A stretch of 64,000 nt of DNA from Anaerolineae bacterium (GCA_028277515.1 JANQGC010000332.1:5322-69321), one strand, 5' to 3'. Shown: positions 34,491-43,602, numbered from the stretch's first letter. Notes: a model not told the origin generated them from the letters alone. Made by a program: numbers and translations.

Positions 34491-35897
34491 GTGAGCAGCC
34501 CTTCCGGTGTCAACCAACAATTGCTTCGTCAATTGCCCAGCATAGATAAACTACTTCAACAAAACGCCTGCCAATCTCTGATTACAACCTACGGCCGCTC
34601 ACTGACTCTGGAGGCGCTTCGTACGGCCCTGGAAAGTTACCGTGTGCAAATTTTGAATGGGGAGCTTTCACAGCCGGTAAGCGCAGAGGAAGTGGTGACC
34701 CAATCCGGGGAAAATTTATTTGATCTGGTTGCCCCTACACTCTATCCTATTATTAATGCCACCGGGATCATCATCCATACCAATCTAGGCCGCGCCCCGC
34801 TGAGTCAAAGTGCTCTGGCAGCACTGCATGAAGTCGCTAAAGAATATTCAAATTTAGAATTTGATATCGCTTCAGGAAATCGTGGGTCCCGCCACATTCA
34901 TGCGCAAACCCTGCTCAAACGATTAACCCAGGCCGAAGATGCAATGGTTGTGAATAATAATGCCTCGGCCGTCTTATTGTTGCTCTCAGCATTATGTAAG
35001 GATCGTGAAGTCATCATTAGCCGTGGCCAATTAGTTGAAATTGGCGGCGGTTTTCGGATACCTGACGTAATGGCTCAATCGGGCGCACAGTTAGTGGAAG
35101 TTGGCACGACCAACCGCACCCATCTGTATGATTACGAAAATGGGATCAGCGAACGAACGGGGGCTATTATGGTCGCCCACACCTCCAACTACGAGGTGAT
35201 TGGATTTACGACTGAACCCTCTTTAGAGGAATTGGCCCAATTAGCCCATAAACACAATACCCCGTTGCTATACGATCAGGGAAGTGGAGCGATTCTCGAC
35301 GTTGAGCGGTTTGGGCTGGATGCGGAACCCACGGTGCTGGATGGTTTACAGGCGGGTGTTGATGTTATTGCCTTCAGCGGTGATAAACTCCTCGGTGGAC
35401 CGCAGGCGGGTATCTTATGCGGCCGTGCCGATCTCATGCAACAGCTTAAACGACATCCCTTGGCCCGTGCCATTCGCGCCGACAAACTTTGTTTAGCTGC
35501 TCTCAGCACGACCTTGAACCATTACCTGAAAGATGAAGCCTTGCAAGAAATTCCCGTCTGGCAAATGATCGCCCGCCCTCTTCAGGACATTGCCCAAACC
35601 GCCGAAAAATGGCAAAAAGAGTTACGCAATCACCAAATCCAGTCCAAAACAGTTGATGGGCGATCAAGAGTAGGTGGGGGCAGTTTGCCAGGAACCAGCC
35701 TTCCTACTAAACTGGTAGCTATTATGACAACTAATGCGCCAAGCCTGGCCAAAGAATTAAGAAACGCGCCGGCCCCCATTATCGGCCGGATTCAGGATGA
35801 TCAACTCTTGCTCGATCCGCGAACTGTCATGCCTCACCAGGAGGAAGATTTCTTAAACACGTTGATTGAAACTTGCACTAAATATGACCAGTATTAA
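34491..35897 (+). CDS. selA: L-seryl-tRNA(Sec) selenium transferase
   Basis: SelA turns seryl-tRNA(Sec) into selenocysteinyl-tRNA(Sec) with selenophosphate, using PLP. The 468-residue length is normal (E. coli 463). The N-terminal tRNA-binding domain begins LLRQLPSIDKLLQQ; the PLP-dependent fold shows INATGIIIHTNLGRAPLS, MVVNNNASAVLLLLSALC, and the lysine that binds PLP in FSGDKLLGGPQAGIL. The start is GTG directly after the preceding stop. selB, selD and tRNA(Sec) are not in the window. The presence of selA implies that the genome encodes selenoproteins; none is evident here. The tsaD reading frame overlaps its 3' end by 14 nt. Confidence 0.92.
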   Translation: MSSPSGVNQQLLRQLPSIDKLLQQNACQSLITTYGRSLTLEALRTALESYRVQILNGELSQPVSAEEVVTQSGENLFDLVAPTLYPIINATGIIIHTNLGRAPLSQSALAALHEVAKEYSNLEFDIASGNRGSRHIHAQTLLKRLTQAEDAMVVNNNASAVLLLLSALCKDREVIISRGQLVEIGGGFRIPDVMAQSGAQLVEVGTTNRTHLYDYENGISERTGAIMVAHTSNYEVIGFTTEPSLEELAQLAHKHNTPLLYDQGSGAILDVERFGLDAEPTVLDGLQAGVDVIAFSGDKLLGGPQAGILCGRADLMQQLKRHPLARAIRADKLCLAALSTTLNHYLKDEALQEIPVWQMIARPLQDIAQTAEKWQKELRNHQIQSKTVDGRSRVGGGSLPGTSLPTKLVAIMTTNAPSLAKELRNAPAPIIGRIQDDQLLLDPRTVMPHQEEDFLNTLIETCTKYDQY

Positions 35898-36906
35898 TGA
35901 CGCAAATTCCCGCATTTTAGCGATTGAAACCTCCTGCGATGAAACGGCCGCCGCTGTCGTAGACAACGGGTCAACCATTCTCAGCAATGTCATCGCCAGC
36001 CAAACCAACCTTCACGCCGAATTTGGCGGCATTTTTCCTGAGGTAGCTTCACGTCGCCACATTGAGGTTATCTACCCGGTCGTGGAACAGGCGATGCGTG
36101 GAGCATTTATCGGTTTTGATGACCTGGACTGCATTGCCGTTACACGAGGTCCAGGGTTGGTCGGCTCCCTGCTCGTCGGTGTGAATATGGCCAAAGGTCT
36201 GGCTATGGCTAGAAATAAACCTCTGCTTGGCATCAACCACATCGAAGGGCACATCTCATCCCTTTGGTTAACCGAAGAGGCATCAGAAATCGAATTTCCA
36301 GTGGTCACCCTCGTCGTCAGTGGAGGCCATTCTGAATTGTTTTTGGTTTTGGATTACGGCCGTTACCAACATTTGGGTGGTACGATGGATGATGCTGCCG
36401 GAGAAGCGTTTGACAAGGTCGGAAGATTGTTGGAGCTACCCTATCCTGGTGGGCCGGCAATTGATGCTGCCTCCGTCGATGGCAATCCTCACGCGTTCCG
36501 CTTTCCCCGAGCCGCGATGCGCCAGGAACATGGTTATGATTTCAGTTTTAGTGGTCTGAAAACGGCGGTGCTACGCCAAACGAAGCATTTCACTCCTGGC
36601 CAACTGCCGGTAAATGATTTAGCCGCCAGCTTCCAGGCAGCAGTTGTCGATGCTTTGGTCACAAAAACCGTGCGGGCGGCCGAAGATTACAACGCCACCG
36701 CAATTCATATAGCGGGGGGCGTAGCCGCAAACCGCGCGCTACGCAAAGCTATGAAGGAAGCTGTTGATATACCAGTTCGCGTTCCCCCAATTGAATTGTG
36801 CACTGACAACGCAGCCATGATCGGAGCGACCGCTCATTGGCATTTCACAATTGGCCGGCGTGACTCCTTAGATATGGATGTGATTCCTAGTCTACAGCTC
36901 GTTTAA
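35884..36906 (+). CDS. tsaD: tRNA N6-adenosine threonylcarbamoyltransferase
   Basis: TsaD, with TsaB and TsaE, attaches the threonylcarbamoyl group to A37 of ANN-decoding tRNAs. The product of 340 residues from ATG 35884 starts MTSINDANSRILAIETSCDE and has the ASKHA fold. Metal ligands are visible in ASRRHIEVIYPV and GINHIEGHISSLW; other family blocks are TRGPGLVGSLLVGV, VVSGGHSELFLV, GEAFDKVGRLL and HIAGGVAANRALR. A TTG 18 nt upstream is an alternative start, but both overlap selA. No clear ribosome-binding site precedes it, which fits translational coupling with selA. TsaB and TsaE genes are elsewhere. Confidence 0.93.
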   Translation: MTSINDANSRILAIETSCDETAAAVVDNGSTILSNVIASQTNLHAEFGGIFPEVASRRHIEVIYPVVEQAMRGAFIGFDDLDCIAVTRGPGLVGSLLVGVNMAKGLAMARNKPLLGINHIEGHISSLWLTEEASEIEFPVVTLVVSGGHSELFLVLDYGRYQHLGGTMDDAAGEAFDKVGRLLELPYPGGPAIDAASVDGNPHAFRFPRAAMRQEHGYDFSFSGLKTAVLRQTKHFTPGQLPVNDLAASFQAAVVDALVTKTVRAAEDYNATAIHIAGGVAANRALRKAMKEAVDIPVRVPPIELCTDNAAMIGATAHWHFTIGRRDSLDMDVIPSLQLV

Positions 36907-36923
36907 ACGACCCTGGGTTGATC

Positions 36924-38012
36924 ATGAACGCACATTCGAGCCATATGTCTGAACCTATCTTTGAAAAAGCAGCAGATCGCCTCTTCCAAGACAGCATTGA
37001 TCCCATCATCATAACTGATCTAGCAGGCTCTATCCTCATCGCCAATCATCAAGCCGGAAAGATATTTGAGAGAGATATCCATGCGCTCATCGGTCAAAAT
37101 ATAAGGGATATCCATCAAGAAGATGGTCACCTGCCAAATTTCAGCGAACTTCCTGATGAAAGCATTGAACGCTTTGACAGCCTCATTCCTCTACCCGGTA
37201 AAGACAAACAGCTTTATGTTCAAGTTCTCGCCCGGCGCTATACCCTCAATGGGGACGATTTGGTGCAGTGGATTCATCATGATCTGACACGGCAGGAAGA
37301 ACTAGACAAAATGCGCCAGGATCTGACGGTCATGCTGGTTCATGATTTGCAAAGCCCATTAGGCAATGTAATTTCCAGCTTAGAGATCGTTCGCAACGAA
37401 CTCGATTCCGGGACCAATCCCTCCTTAAACGAAATGATTGATATCGCCGTGCGCAATAGTCAATATCTACAATCCCTTGTTGAGTCGTTATTGGACGTGA
37501 GCCATTTAGAAGCCGGCCACTCATTAGAAAAACTTGCACCAGTCGATGTCAATGAGCTTATAGAATACGCTTCTGCGGTCCAATCGCCAGATTTTGAGGT
37601 TAGAAACGTCACTTTAAACATCGACATTGACCCTTCCCTTCCCAATATAATGGCTGAAATTAATATTTTACGCCGGGTTTTACTAAACTTATTGAACAAT
37701 GCCTTGAAGCACAGTCAGAGGGGCCAGGAAATTGTTATCAAAGCGTGCGCTGTAGACAAAGAAAACGTCGTAAAGATTTCTGTCATTGATCAAGGTCCTG
37801 GAATCCCTGAGGGCTTTCAAGAAATCATTTTCGAGAAGTTCCAACGTGCTGAGCGAGACTCATCCTCTGATGGGCTTGGACTCGGATTGGCTTTTTGCCG
37901 TTTGGCTGTAGAAGCACATGGCGGAGAAATTTGGGTTGAGAATATCGTGGATGGAGGGGCTTGTTTCTCCTTCACTATTCCATCCAGCAAAATTGACCCG
38001 GCTAAGCAATAA
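36924..38012 (+). CDS. Soluble PAS-domain histidine kinase
   Basis: About 362 residues with no membrane segment. A PAS domain (about residues 20-125; DPIIITDLAGSILIANHQAG) is followed by HisKA with the phosphoacceptor in MLVHDLQSPLGNVISS (about residue 140) and a HATPase domain with NLLNNALKHSQRG, VIDQGPGIPEGF and DGLGLGLAFCRLAVEAHGG. All ATP-binding boxes are present. The phosphoacceptor helix reads HDLQSP instead of the usual HELRTP, a common variant. It is the first gene of a same-strand signalling block and starts 18 nt after tsaD; ATG 36924 or the ATG seven codons later may be used. Its response regulator is not obvious; the one at 41735 could be shared. Confidence 0.88.
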   Translation: MNAHSSHMSEPIFEKAADRLFQDSIDPIIITDLAGSILIANHQAGKIFERDIHALIGQNIRDIHQEDGHLPNFSELPDESIERFDSLIPLPGKDKQLYVQVLARRYTLNGDDLVQWIHHDLTRQEELDKMRQDLTVMLVHDLQSPLGNVISSLEIVRNELDSGTNPSLNEMIDIAVRNSQYLQSLVESLLDVSHLEAGHSLEKLAPVDVNELIEYASAVQSPDFEVRNVTLNIDIDPSLPNIMAEINILRRVLLNLLNNALKHSQRGQEIVIKACAVDKENVVKISVIDQGPGIPEGFQEIIFEKFQRAERDSSSDGLGLGLAFCRLAVEAHGGEIWVENIVDGGACFSFTIPSSKIDPAKQ

Positions 38013-38027
38013 ATCGCTTGCCAGGCA

Positions 38028-38615
38028 ATGATTACCTCCCAGTTTCGTTGGATTGTCCGCCTGACTTCATTTTTCCTGGCGATTACGATTCTAATCATCG
38101 TGTTGATTACAGCGGGATTTTTTGATCCTTCGCCTATCGGTCAGCAGGTACGGCAGGAAGATTTGCCTAAAATGAGCCTGGATGCTTCAACTCGCAAGAT
38201 AAACTGGCTTGAAAGCAGCGTTCCAAATCCCCCTTACTCAGTTCGGCTAACCGCTGCCCTTGAGCAGGGAGAAGAAGATATTGCCTACGGGCTTGTCTTG
38301 GGAAATGACGACTCTTATTATGCTATAGCGGTATCCCCCCTTGGTTATCTTGCGATTTGGGAGACATCGGAAACTGAAACATATCATTTAAATTGGCAGA
38401 CATGGCCACACATACGCACGGGAAAACAGCAAAATGAAATTTGGTTGGATGTTGTAAATGATCAAGCGAGGGTGCGCATAAACCGGGAGTGGCTTTGGGA
38501 AGGTGTAATCGATTCCGCCGGCGATAACATCGGTATTTTAGGAGAAAGCTTTGGGGAGGAATCAGTCATTGAGTTTGATTCTCTGGAATTATTTGCTGAA
38601 GTGGATGAAAATTGA
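38028..38615 (+). CDS. Membrane-anchored protein with beta-sandwich-like exodomain
   Basis: The 195 residues have a single N-terminal membrane anchor (about 9-32, IVRLTSFFLAITILIIVLIT) and an extracellular part of about 150 residues rich in beta-strand patterns, e.g. YSVRLTAALEQGEEDIAYG, YYAIAVSPLGYLAIWE and VRINREWLWEGV. That pattern resembles concanavalin-like or DUF1080-type domains, but the match is by eye. No catalytic residues can be named. It starts 15 nt after the PAS kinase and its TGA lies 2 nt before the next gene, so it is part of the same unit. Its ligand may be the signal for the unit, though that is speculation. Confidence 0.65.
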   Translation: MITSQFRWIVRLTSFFLAITILIIVLITAGFFDPSPIGQQVRQEDLPKMSLDASTRKINWLESSVPNPPYSVRLTAALEQGEEDIAYGLVLGNDDSYYAIAVSPLGYLAIWETSETETYHLNWQTWPHIRTGKQQNEIWLDVVNDQARVRINREWLWEGVIDSAGDNIGILGESFGEESVIEFDSLELFAEVDEN

Positions 38616-38617
38616 TT

Positions 38618-39835
38618 ATGAGCAACCCGGAAATCCAGAACGGCAAACAATACGATCTGTTTAGCAGAAAATTTAAAGCGGACCCCTTCCCAACCTTTGC
38701 CAGGATGCGCCAGGAAGCGCCAATTTTTCCTCACAAAGCTCCAAACGGGTCAACCATTTGGTATATTACAAAATATGACGACGTCCTGACCGTGCTGCGC
38801 GACGACGAGAATTTTTGTAAAGATGTACGTAACGCCCAAGATGCTCCTTCCACCGGACCTGCAACCCGCCAGCGAATTAATGAAAATATGTTATTTTCCG
38901 ATCCGCCTCACCATACCAGGCTGCGTTCTTTAGTCAGCAAAGCTTTTACCCCCCGTCGAATGGAAGGCATGCGCCCTCAAATTGAAACGATTGCGACACA
39001 ATTGCTCAATAAGGTTCAAAAACAAGGTGAAATGGACTTAATTTCCTCTTACGCTCTTCCTTTGCCATTATTTGTCATTTCCGAGATGCTTGGCATCGTG
39101 GATAAAGATAGGTCAGTCGTGGCTGATTGGTCGCAAGCTATCATCTCACCGGGAAGTCGCAATCTGAATTACAGCGCACGAAAAAGAAAATTACGCGCTT
39201 TTACCCGATATTTAGACAATTTGTTTAATGAACGGCGTAATGACCCCAAGGATGACCTTATTTCGGCTTTAACCCAGGTTGAGGAAGAAGGAGATGCCCT
39301 AAATGAGATGGAATTATCCAGTATGGTTGCTCTACTGCTGGTGACCGGTCATGAGACGACGGTCAATCTTATTGGCAATGGGACCCTGGCGCTATTGCTC
39401 CATCCGGAGCAGCTTGAACACTTGCGAGCGAATCCATCTTTATGGCCAACGGCCGTTGAAGAGTTGCTTCGTTATGATGGCCCGGTAGAAACTTCTACCT
39501 CTCGTTGGGCCAGGCGCGATGTAAAATTGGATGATCACCAAATCAAACGAGGCGATCAGGTACGAGTTGTTCTAACTTCAGCCAACCGTGATGAGAAATA
39601 TTTTGAATATGCGGCCGAATTAAATGTACAGCGCCAAAACAATAAACATTTAGCCTTTGGTATGGGCATTCATTATTGTTTAGGTGCTCCATTGGCAAGA
39701 ATTGAGGGAGAAATCGCGCTAAAAACGTTATTCAACCGATTTCCCAATTTGCATTTAAGCAATCCAACAAAAGAATTTGCCTGGCGCAGCGGGGTCCTTT
39801 TCAGAGGACTTGAACATTTAGCTGTCTCCTGGTAG
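38618..39835 (+). CDS. Cytochrome P450
   Basis: The 405-residue protein is a typical soluble bacterial P450. The I-helix oxygen-activation motif is LVTGHETTVNLIGNG, the K-helix ExxR is EELLRYDG, and the heme-binding loop is FGMGIHYCLGAPLAR with the axial Cys. The N-terminus has no membrane anchor. Its closest style is the CYP107/CYP109-like group that oxidises hydrophobic small molecules, but the substrate is unknown. No ferredoxin or reductase gene is adjacent, so redox partners are elsewhere. ATG 38618 is preferred to the TTG at 38612. It lies between two histidine kinase genes on the same strand with tight spacing. Confidence 0.92.
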   Translation: MSNPEIQNGKQYDLFSRKFKADPFPTFARMRQEAPIFPHKAPNGSTIWYITKYDDVLTVLRDDENFCKDVRNAQDAPSTGPATRQRINENMLFSDPPHHTRLRSLVSKAFTPRRMEGMRPQIETIATQLLNKVQKQGEMDLISSYALPLPLFVISEMLGIVDKDRSVVADWSQAIISPGSRNLNYSARKRKLRAFTRYLDNLFNERRNDPKDDLISALTQVEEEGDALNEMELSSMVALLLVTGHETTVNLIGNGTLALLLHPEQLEHLRANPSLWPTAVEELLRYDGPVETSTSRWARRDVKLDDHQIKRGDQVRVVLTSANRDEKYFEYAAELNVQRQNNKHLAFGMGIHYCLGAPLARIEGEIALKTLFNRFPNLHLSNPTKEFAWRSGVLFRGLEHLAVSW

Positions 39836-39867
39836 GCTGAACAAGAGAGTAGAAAACGCAACAACCT

Positions 39868-41712
39868 ATGGAAAATCAAACCCATTCCAAACCGGAAAAA
39901 CCCCTAAAACAAAACATTTCGCTGCTTGAAGAGCGCATTCATGAATTAGAAGAGCAGTTGCAAAAACAGGTCAGAGAAAGGGCGAATTTAGAAAATGCCC
40001 TCCTTGAAAGCCAGGAAAGGGTTGCCGAAGCAATGGCTAACCACAAAACTGAATTATTAGAAGCAGAACGTGAAGCGCGTCAAGAAGCGGACATCTTAAG
40101 AGAAATTGCTGCCAATATTAATAATGTAAACCAGGAAAAGCTTTTAGATCAAATTATAATTCAATTAGCCCATGCAATCCCTTATGACAGCGCCTCGATT
40201 TTGCACTATAAAGATAATCAGCTAATCGCCACAGCATATAATGGTCCTTTACCTTTCGAGGAAATAGAATATCTGTTTAACCCAATTCCCCCCAACCTCG
40301 CCGAGTTGATCGCTAATCAAAAACCAATGATCATTCCTGATTCGGAAAAATACCCGAATTGGGTAACTTACCCAGGTCTGGAAAAAGCCAGATGTTGGTT
40401 AGGTGTACCCCTTATTGCCAAGGCTTCATTCTACGGCATCTTAATATTAATCAAGCATGAACCTTATTTCTACAATAAACAATCAACTAATTTAGCATTG
40501 GCTTTTGCGAACCAGGCTGCGATTGCCATTGAAAACGCCCGACTGTACAGGGAAACACAAGAATTTGGTGAAAAAATGCAGCAGCAGGTGGCCTTAAGAA
40601 CGAAGGTCCTGGAAACCTTATACGAAATCACAGCAGTGACGAGCCATTTTTCTGATCTTCAATCAATCCTTGATAAAATCGTATCGAAAATTTCTTCAGC
40701 TCTGGACTGCGAGCAAGTTTCTATCCATCTCGTAGATGATTCCGGAGAATCCATTCGCCTGGCAAGCTCTGTGGGATTCTCTCCCGAAATGGAGCAATTT
40801 ACGCGTGAAATTCCACTAAACAATCCCCTACTCGCCGTTTTGCATAAAAAAAATGAACCGCATGTAACCTATGGCGGCCAATCGGATCTCTTTCGGTCGG
40901 GGGAGTTGATCCCGCAATCCGTACGAAATGCTCTAGGAACACCCATAAGATATAAAGACAAGTTTTTAGGCGTTCTTGGTCTGGTCAACAAGGAGCAGCC
41001 TGTCACTCGAGAGGATATTAACTTATTAACATCTATTGCAGACCAGATTGGAATCGCCGTTGAAAATGATCAACTCAGAAAACAATCCGAACGGGCCGTT
41101 GTGACCCAGGAAAGAGAAAGATTAGCACGCGATCTGCACGATTCTATTACGCAATCCTTGTTTAGCTTAACTTTGTTCGCGGCCGCTGCCCGCGAGCTAC
41201 TGCGCAATGGATCAATTATAGATGCGGAAGATTTTCTAAAAGATATTGCTGTCACTTCAAACCAGACGCACAAGGAAATGCGCTTATTGCTTTACGAGTT
41301 AATGCCCTCTGCTCTGGCGGATGAAGGATTGGTTGGTGCCTTGCGCCACAGACTAGATGCTGTCGAAAGTCGTAGTGGGATCAAAACAACGATGAGTGGT
41401 AATTTTACAAAAAACCTTCATTCAAATATGGAGATTGTATTATTCCATGTCGCCAACGAAGCTCTCAACAATACGCTAAAGCATTCTCAGGCCACGTCAG
41501 TTTCTATCTCCATTGGCACAAAAGACAATTGGGTGCAGATGGAGATAAAGGACAATGGGATTGGATTTAATTCTAAGGCTGTGGATCATGATAATAGCAT
41601 GGGCATGTCTAGCATGAAACAGCGTATGGCTGCAATTGATGGTCATTTTAGATGTTACTCAACACCAGAATTCGGAACAACTATTATCGCGTCTGCCCCT
41701 CTAAGTAAATAA
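39868..41712 (+). CDS. Soluble GAF-GAF sensor histidine kinase (NarX/DegS-type)
   Basis: This 614-residue protein has an N-terminal coiled coil (about residues 10-85), two GAF domains (about 85-225 and 250-405), a HisKA_3 dimerisation helix with ERLARDLHDSITQSLFSL (phosphoacceptor His about residue 424) and a HATPase domain with HVANEALNNTLKHSQA, IKDNGIGF and SMGMSSMKQRMAAIDG. No membrane segments, so it senses a cytoplasmic ligand or redox state. HisKA_3 kinases pair with LuxR-type regulators, and one begins 22 nt downstream, giving a complete two-component system. The GAF domains contain few Cys residues, which argues against an iron-sulfur sensor. Confidence 0.9.
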   Translation: MENQTHSKPEKPLKQNISLLEERIHELEEQLQKQVRERANLENALLESQERVAEAMANHKTELLEAEREARQEADILREIAANINNVNQEKLLDQIIIQLAHAIPYDSASILHYKDNQLIATAYNGPLPFEEIEYLFNPIPPNLAELIANQKPMIIPDSEKYPNWVTYPGLEKARCWLGVPLIAKASFYGILILIKHEPYFYNKQSTNLALAFANQAAIAIENARLYRETQEFGEKMQQQVALRTKVLETLYEITAVTSHFSDLQSILDKIVSKISSALDCEQVSIHLVDDSGESIRLASSVGFSPEMEQFTREIPLNNPLLAVLHKKNEPHVTYGGQSDLFRSGELIPQSVRNALGTPIRYKDKFLGVLGLVNKEQPVTREDINLLTSIADQIGIAVENDQLRKQSERAVVTQERERLARDLHDSITQSLFSLTLFAAAARELLRNGSIIDAEDFLKDIAVTSNQTHKEMRLLLYELMPSALADEGLVGALRHRLDAVESRSGIKTTMSGNFTKNLHSNMEIVLFHVANEALNNTLKHSQATSVSISIGTKDNWVQMEIKDNGIGFNSKAVDHDNSMGMSSMKQRMAAIDGHFRCYSTPEFGTTIIASAPLSK

Positions 41713-41734
41713 TTGTCTTGGGGAGTTAGATAGT

Positions 41735-42391
41735 ATGGCTAAACCTGTTTCAGTATTAATAGTTGACGATCATGCGTTGGTGCGCAAAGGGTTGGCCGCC
41801 TTATTAAATGTTCGTTCCGAGGTTCAACTTGTTGGTGAGGCAAATGGAGGTAGAGAAGCCGTCAGATTAGCAGCGGTAAGAATCCCAGATGTCATTTTAA
41901 TGGATTTGGAAATGCCTGGATTTGATGGGATTGAAGCTATCCGTCAAATCCAAAACCAACAAACAAAAAGCAAAATTCTCGTTCTGAGCAGTTATAGCAA
42001 TGAGGAACACGTTATTGCTGCGGTTAAAGCGGGTGTTCGTGGTTATTTATTAAAGACGGCGATGCCTGAAGAATTACTACAAGCGATATTGGATGTAAAT
42101 GAAGGTAAATTCCCAATGGACCCTTCTGTTGTCAGTACAGTCGTCCGTGAGTTAAATCGACTTGGGGACCCGCTGATCGAGAACCCTGATAGTTTAACAC
42201 CGCGAGAGATAGAAGTGATAAAACTTATCGCAACCGGGCACACCAATCAATCAATCGCCGGTGAATTACTTATTAGTGACCGGACAGTCTCTACTCATGT
42301 CAGTAATATTTTGAAAAAACTACGGTTAGGAAACCGAACCCAAATTGCTTTATATGCTATACAATCCGGACTTGTCGATCTCAATCAATAA
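41735..42391 (+). CDS. NarL/LuxR-family response regulator
   Basis: The 218 residues form an N-terminal receiver domain (VLIVDDHALVRKGLAALL; phosphoacceptor Asp in PDVILMDLEMPGFDG, about residue 55; switch Ser in ILVLSSYSNE and Lys in GYLLKTAMPEE) and a LuxR-type DNA-binding domain (LTPREIEVIKLIATGHTNQS, DRTVSTHVSNILKKL). It is the cognate partner of the upstream GAF kinase. ATG 41735 has GGGAGTTAG about 8 nt upstream. Targets are unknown; the palindrome TACGTAAAATTACGTA at 42461-42476, in the gene's 3' region, is one candidate. The transcript ends at the terminator 42580-42611. Confidence 0.93.
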   Translation: MAKPVSVLIVDDHALVRKGLAALLNVRSEVQLVGEANGGREAVRLAAVRIPDVILMDLEMPGFDGIEAIRQIQNQQTKSKILVLSSYSNEEHVIAAVKAGVRGYLLKTAMPEELLQAILDVNEGKFPMDPSVVSTVVRELNRLGDPLIENPDSLTPREIEVIKLIATGHTNQSIAGELLISDRTVSTHVSNILKKLRLGNRTQIALYAIQSGLVDLNQ

Positions 42392-42460
42392 ATTAATGAA
42401 GTAAATAGGGAACAATGCATTCATTGTAAAACACTATCTAAAGAGTAAGGACTTAAGAAA

Positions 42461-42480
42461 TACGTAAAATTACGTATAAT
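42461..42480 (+). promoter_or_regulatory. Palindrome TACGTAAAATTACGTA overlapping TATAAT
   Basis: A 7-bp inverted repeat (42461-42467 with 42470-42476) overlaps TATAAT at 42475-42480. No TTGACA is correctly placed. It lies in the 190-nt stretch between the response regulator stop and its terminator and could be an operator or the start of a short transcript ending at 42611. Confidence 0.35.
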
Positions 42481-42579
42481 ATCGATTCAATGTTGGTTCT
42501 TTTTCTTATTACAAAAAATTACAACCTCTGCTACTATCAAGGTTAAGACTTTTACAGGTGTTTGTTCCAGTAAAAACAT

Positions 42580-42611
42580 GGCCTACCAGTCCATTACTGG
42601 TAGGCCTTTTT
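42580..42611 (+). terminator. Intrinsic terminator of the signalling block
   Basis: GGCCTACCAGT (42580-42590) pairs perfectly with ACTGGTAGGCC (42596-42606) around a 5-nt loop and is followed by TTTTT. It is the strongest intrinsic terminator on the plus strand here and ends the block that starts near 36924. Confidence 0.9.
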
Positions 42612-42646
42612 GCTCCTATCCTTTTATCAAGAAGGAAATGGGTGAA

Positions 42647-42702
42647 CGTAACCGAGGATTCATATCCTCGACGGAAGGGCGCGAAATGGATTTCGCGGTT
42701 AC
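42647..42702. repeat. Cruciform-like repeat: two hairpins inside a GTAACC/GGTTAC stem
   Basis: GTAACC (42648-42653) and GGTTAC (42697-42702) close a structure holding two hairpins, CGAGGAT/ATCCTCG (42653-42670) and CGCGAAAT/ATTTCGCG (42680-42697). The second hairpin is related to those at 52861-52882, 52895-52912 and 61665-61682. It lies just past the trpC stop, which is read leftward. Confidence 0.65.
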
Positions 42703-42753
42703 CAGATTTTCCTAATAATCAAGATTCATCAGTTCCCGCAATAGAGGACCATA

Positions 42754-43602
42754 TTATCCATGGCCGGCAGATACAAAAGCTTTTGCGGTCTTAAAAACAT
42801 CTTTGCTTTTTACCAAAGTTTCCCCAACCAATATCGCATTCACCCCTATCTCACGCATTTTTTGCACATCGGCGGCCGTTTTCAACCCACTCTCACCCAC
42901 TGCAACAATATGCTTTGGGATCATTTTTCTCAGCCGCATTGTATTATCAAAATCCACCTCAAAAGTTTGCAAATTCCGATTATTGACACCAATGACGCGC
43001 GCATCTAGGTTTAACATCCGCTCTAACTCATGGTCTGTATGAACCTCAACCAGTGCTTCCATTCCTAATCGCCGCGTTAATTTCAATAGTTTTTGGATTT
43101 CTGAATCAGCTAAAACAGCGGCGATCAACAAGATAGCATCAGCCCCGGCGACCCGAGCTTCATAAACCTGGTATTCGTCGAAAATGAAATCTTTTCGTAA
43201 AACTGGAATCCCGGATTCCCTTGATTGATTGGCACTAAATCTAACCATCGCTTCCTTTACATTTCGCAGATCCTCGAGAGAACCTTGGAAATGACGGCCG
43301 TCTGTAAGCACCGAAATAGCACCCGCGCCCGCACGAGCATACGTCGTGGCCAGTTTCACGGGATCATAATCACGCACCATGAGACCCTTACTGGGCGAGG
43401 CTTTTTTACATTCTGCAATCAACGTGACCCCAGGTGCATTCAACACATCAAAAAAACTTAACGCCGGCGGAGCAACCCTTGCAAATGCACGCAAATCTTC
43501 AAGCGGCACTTCCCGCTTGATCTTAGGCAGTTGCTGTCTGTGATAAGCCATGATCTCGTCAAGAATTGTGCCTCGACGCCTGGCTGTATTCGTTACACTC
43601 AT
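42754..43602 (-). CDS. trpC: Indole-3-glycerol-phosphate synthase
   Basis: TrpC closes the indole ring of tryptophan by decarboxylating CdRP. The 282-residue product beginning MSVTNTARRRGTILDEIM has the TIM-barrel motifs VTLIAECKKASPSKG, VLRKDFIFDEYQV, IGVNNRNLQTFEVD and VGESGL followed by NAILVGETLV. ATG 43600-43602 overlaps the trpD stop by 4 nt (ATGA); a longer frame upstream would overlap by 34 nt and is less likely. No strong ribosome-binding site is seen, consistent with coupling to trpD. It is the last gene of the trp operon. A domain for TrpF is not fused to it, and trpF is not in the window. Confidence 0.93.
   Translation of the reverse strand: MSVTNTARRRGTILDEIMAYHRQQLPKIKREVPLEDLRAFARVAPPALSFFDVLNAPGVTLIAECKKASPSKGLMVRDYDPVKLATTYARAGAGAISVLTDGRHFQGSLEDLRNVKEAMVRFSANQSRESGIPVLRKDFIFDEYQVYEARVAGADAILLIAAVLADSEIQKLLKLTRRLGMEALVEVHTDHELERMLNLDARVIGVNNRNLQTFEVDFDNTMRLRKMIPKHIVAVGESGLKTAADVQKMREIGVNAILVGETLVKSKDVFKTAKAFVSAGHG

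Noticed and set aside
34491..35897. Selenoprotein gene with in-frame UGA near selA
   Set aside because: I found no gene interrupted by a lone TGA with homology continuing beyond it.
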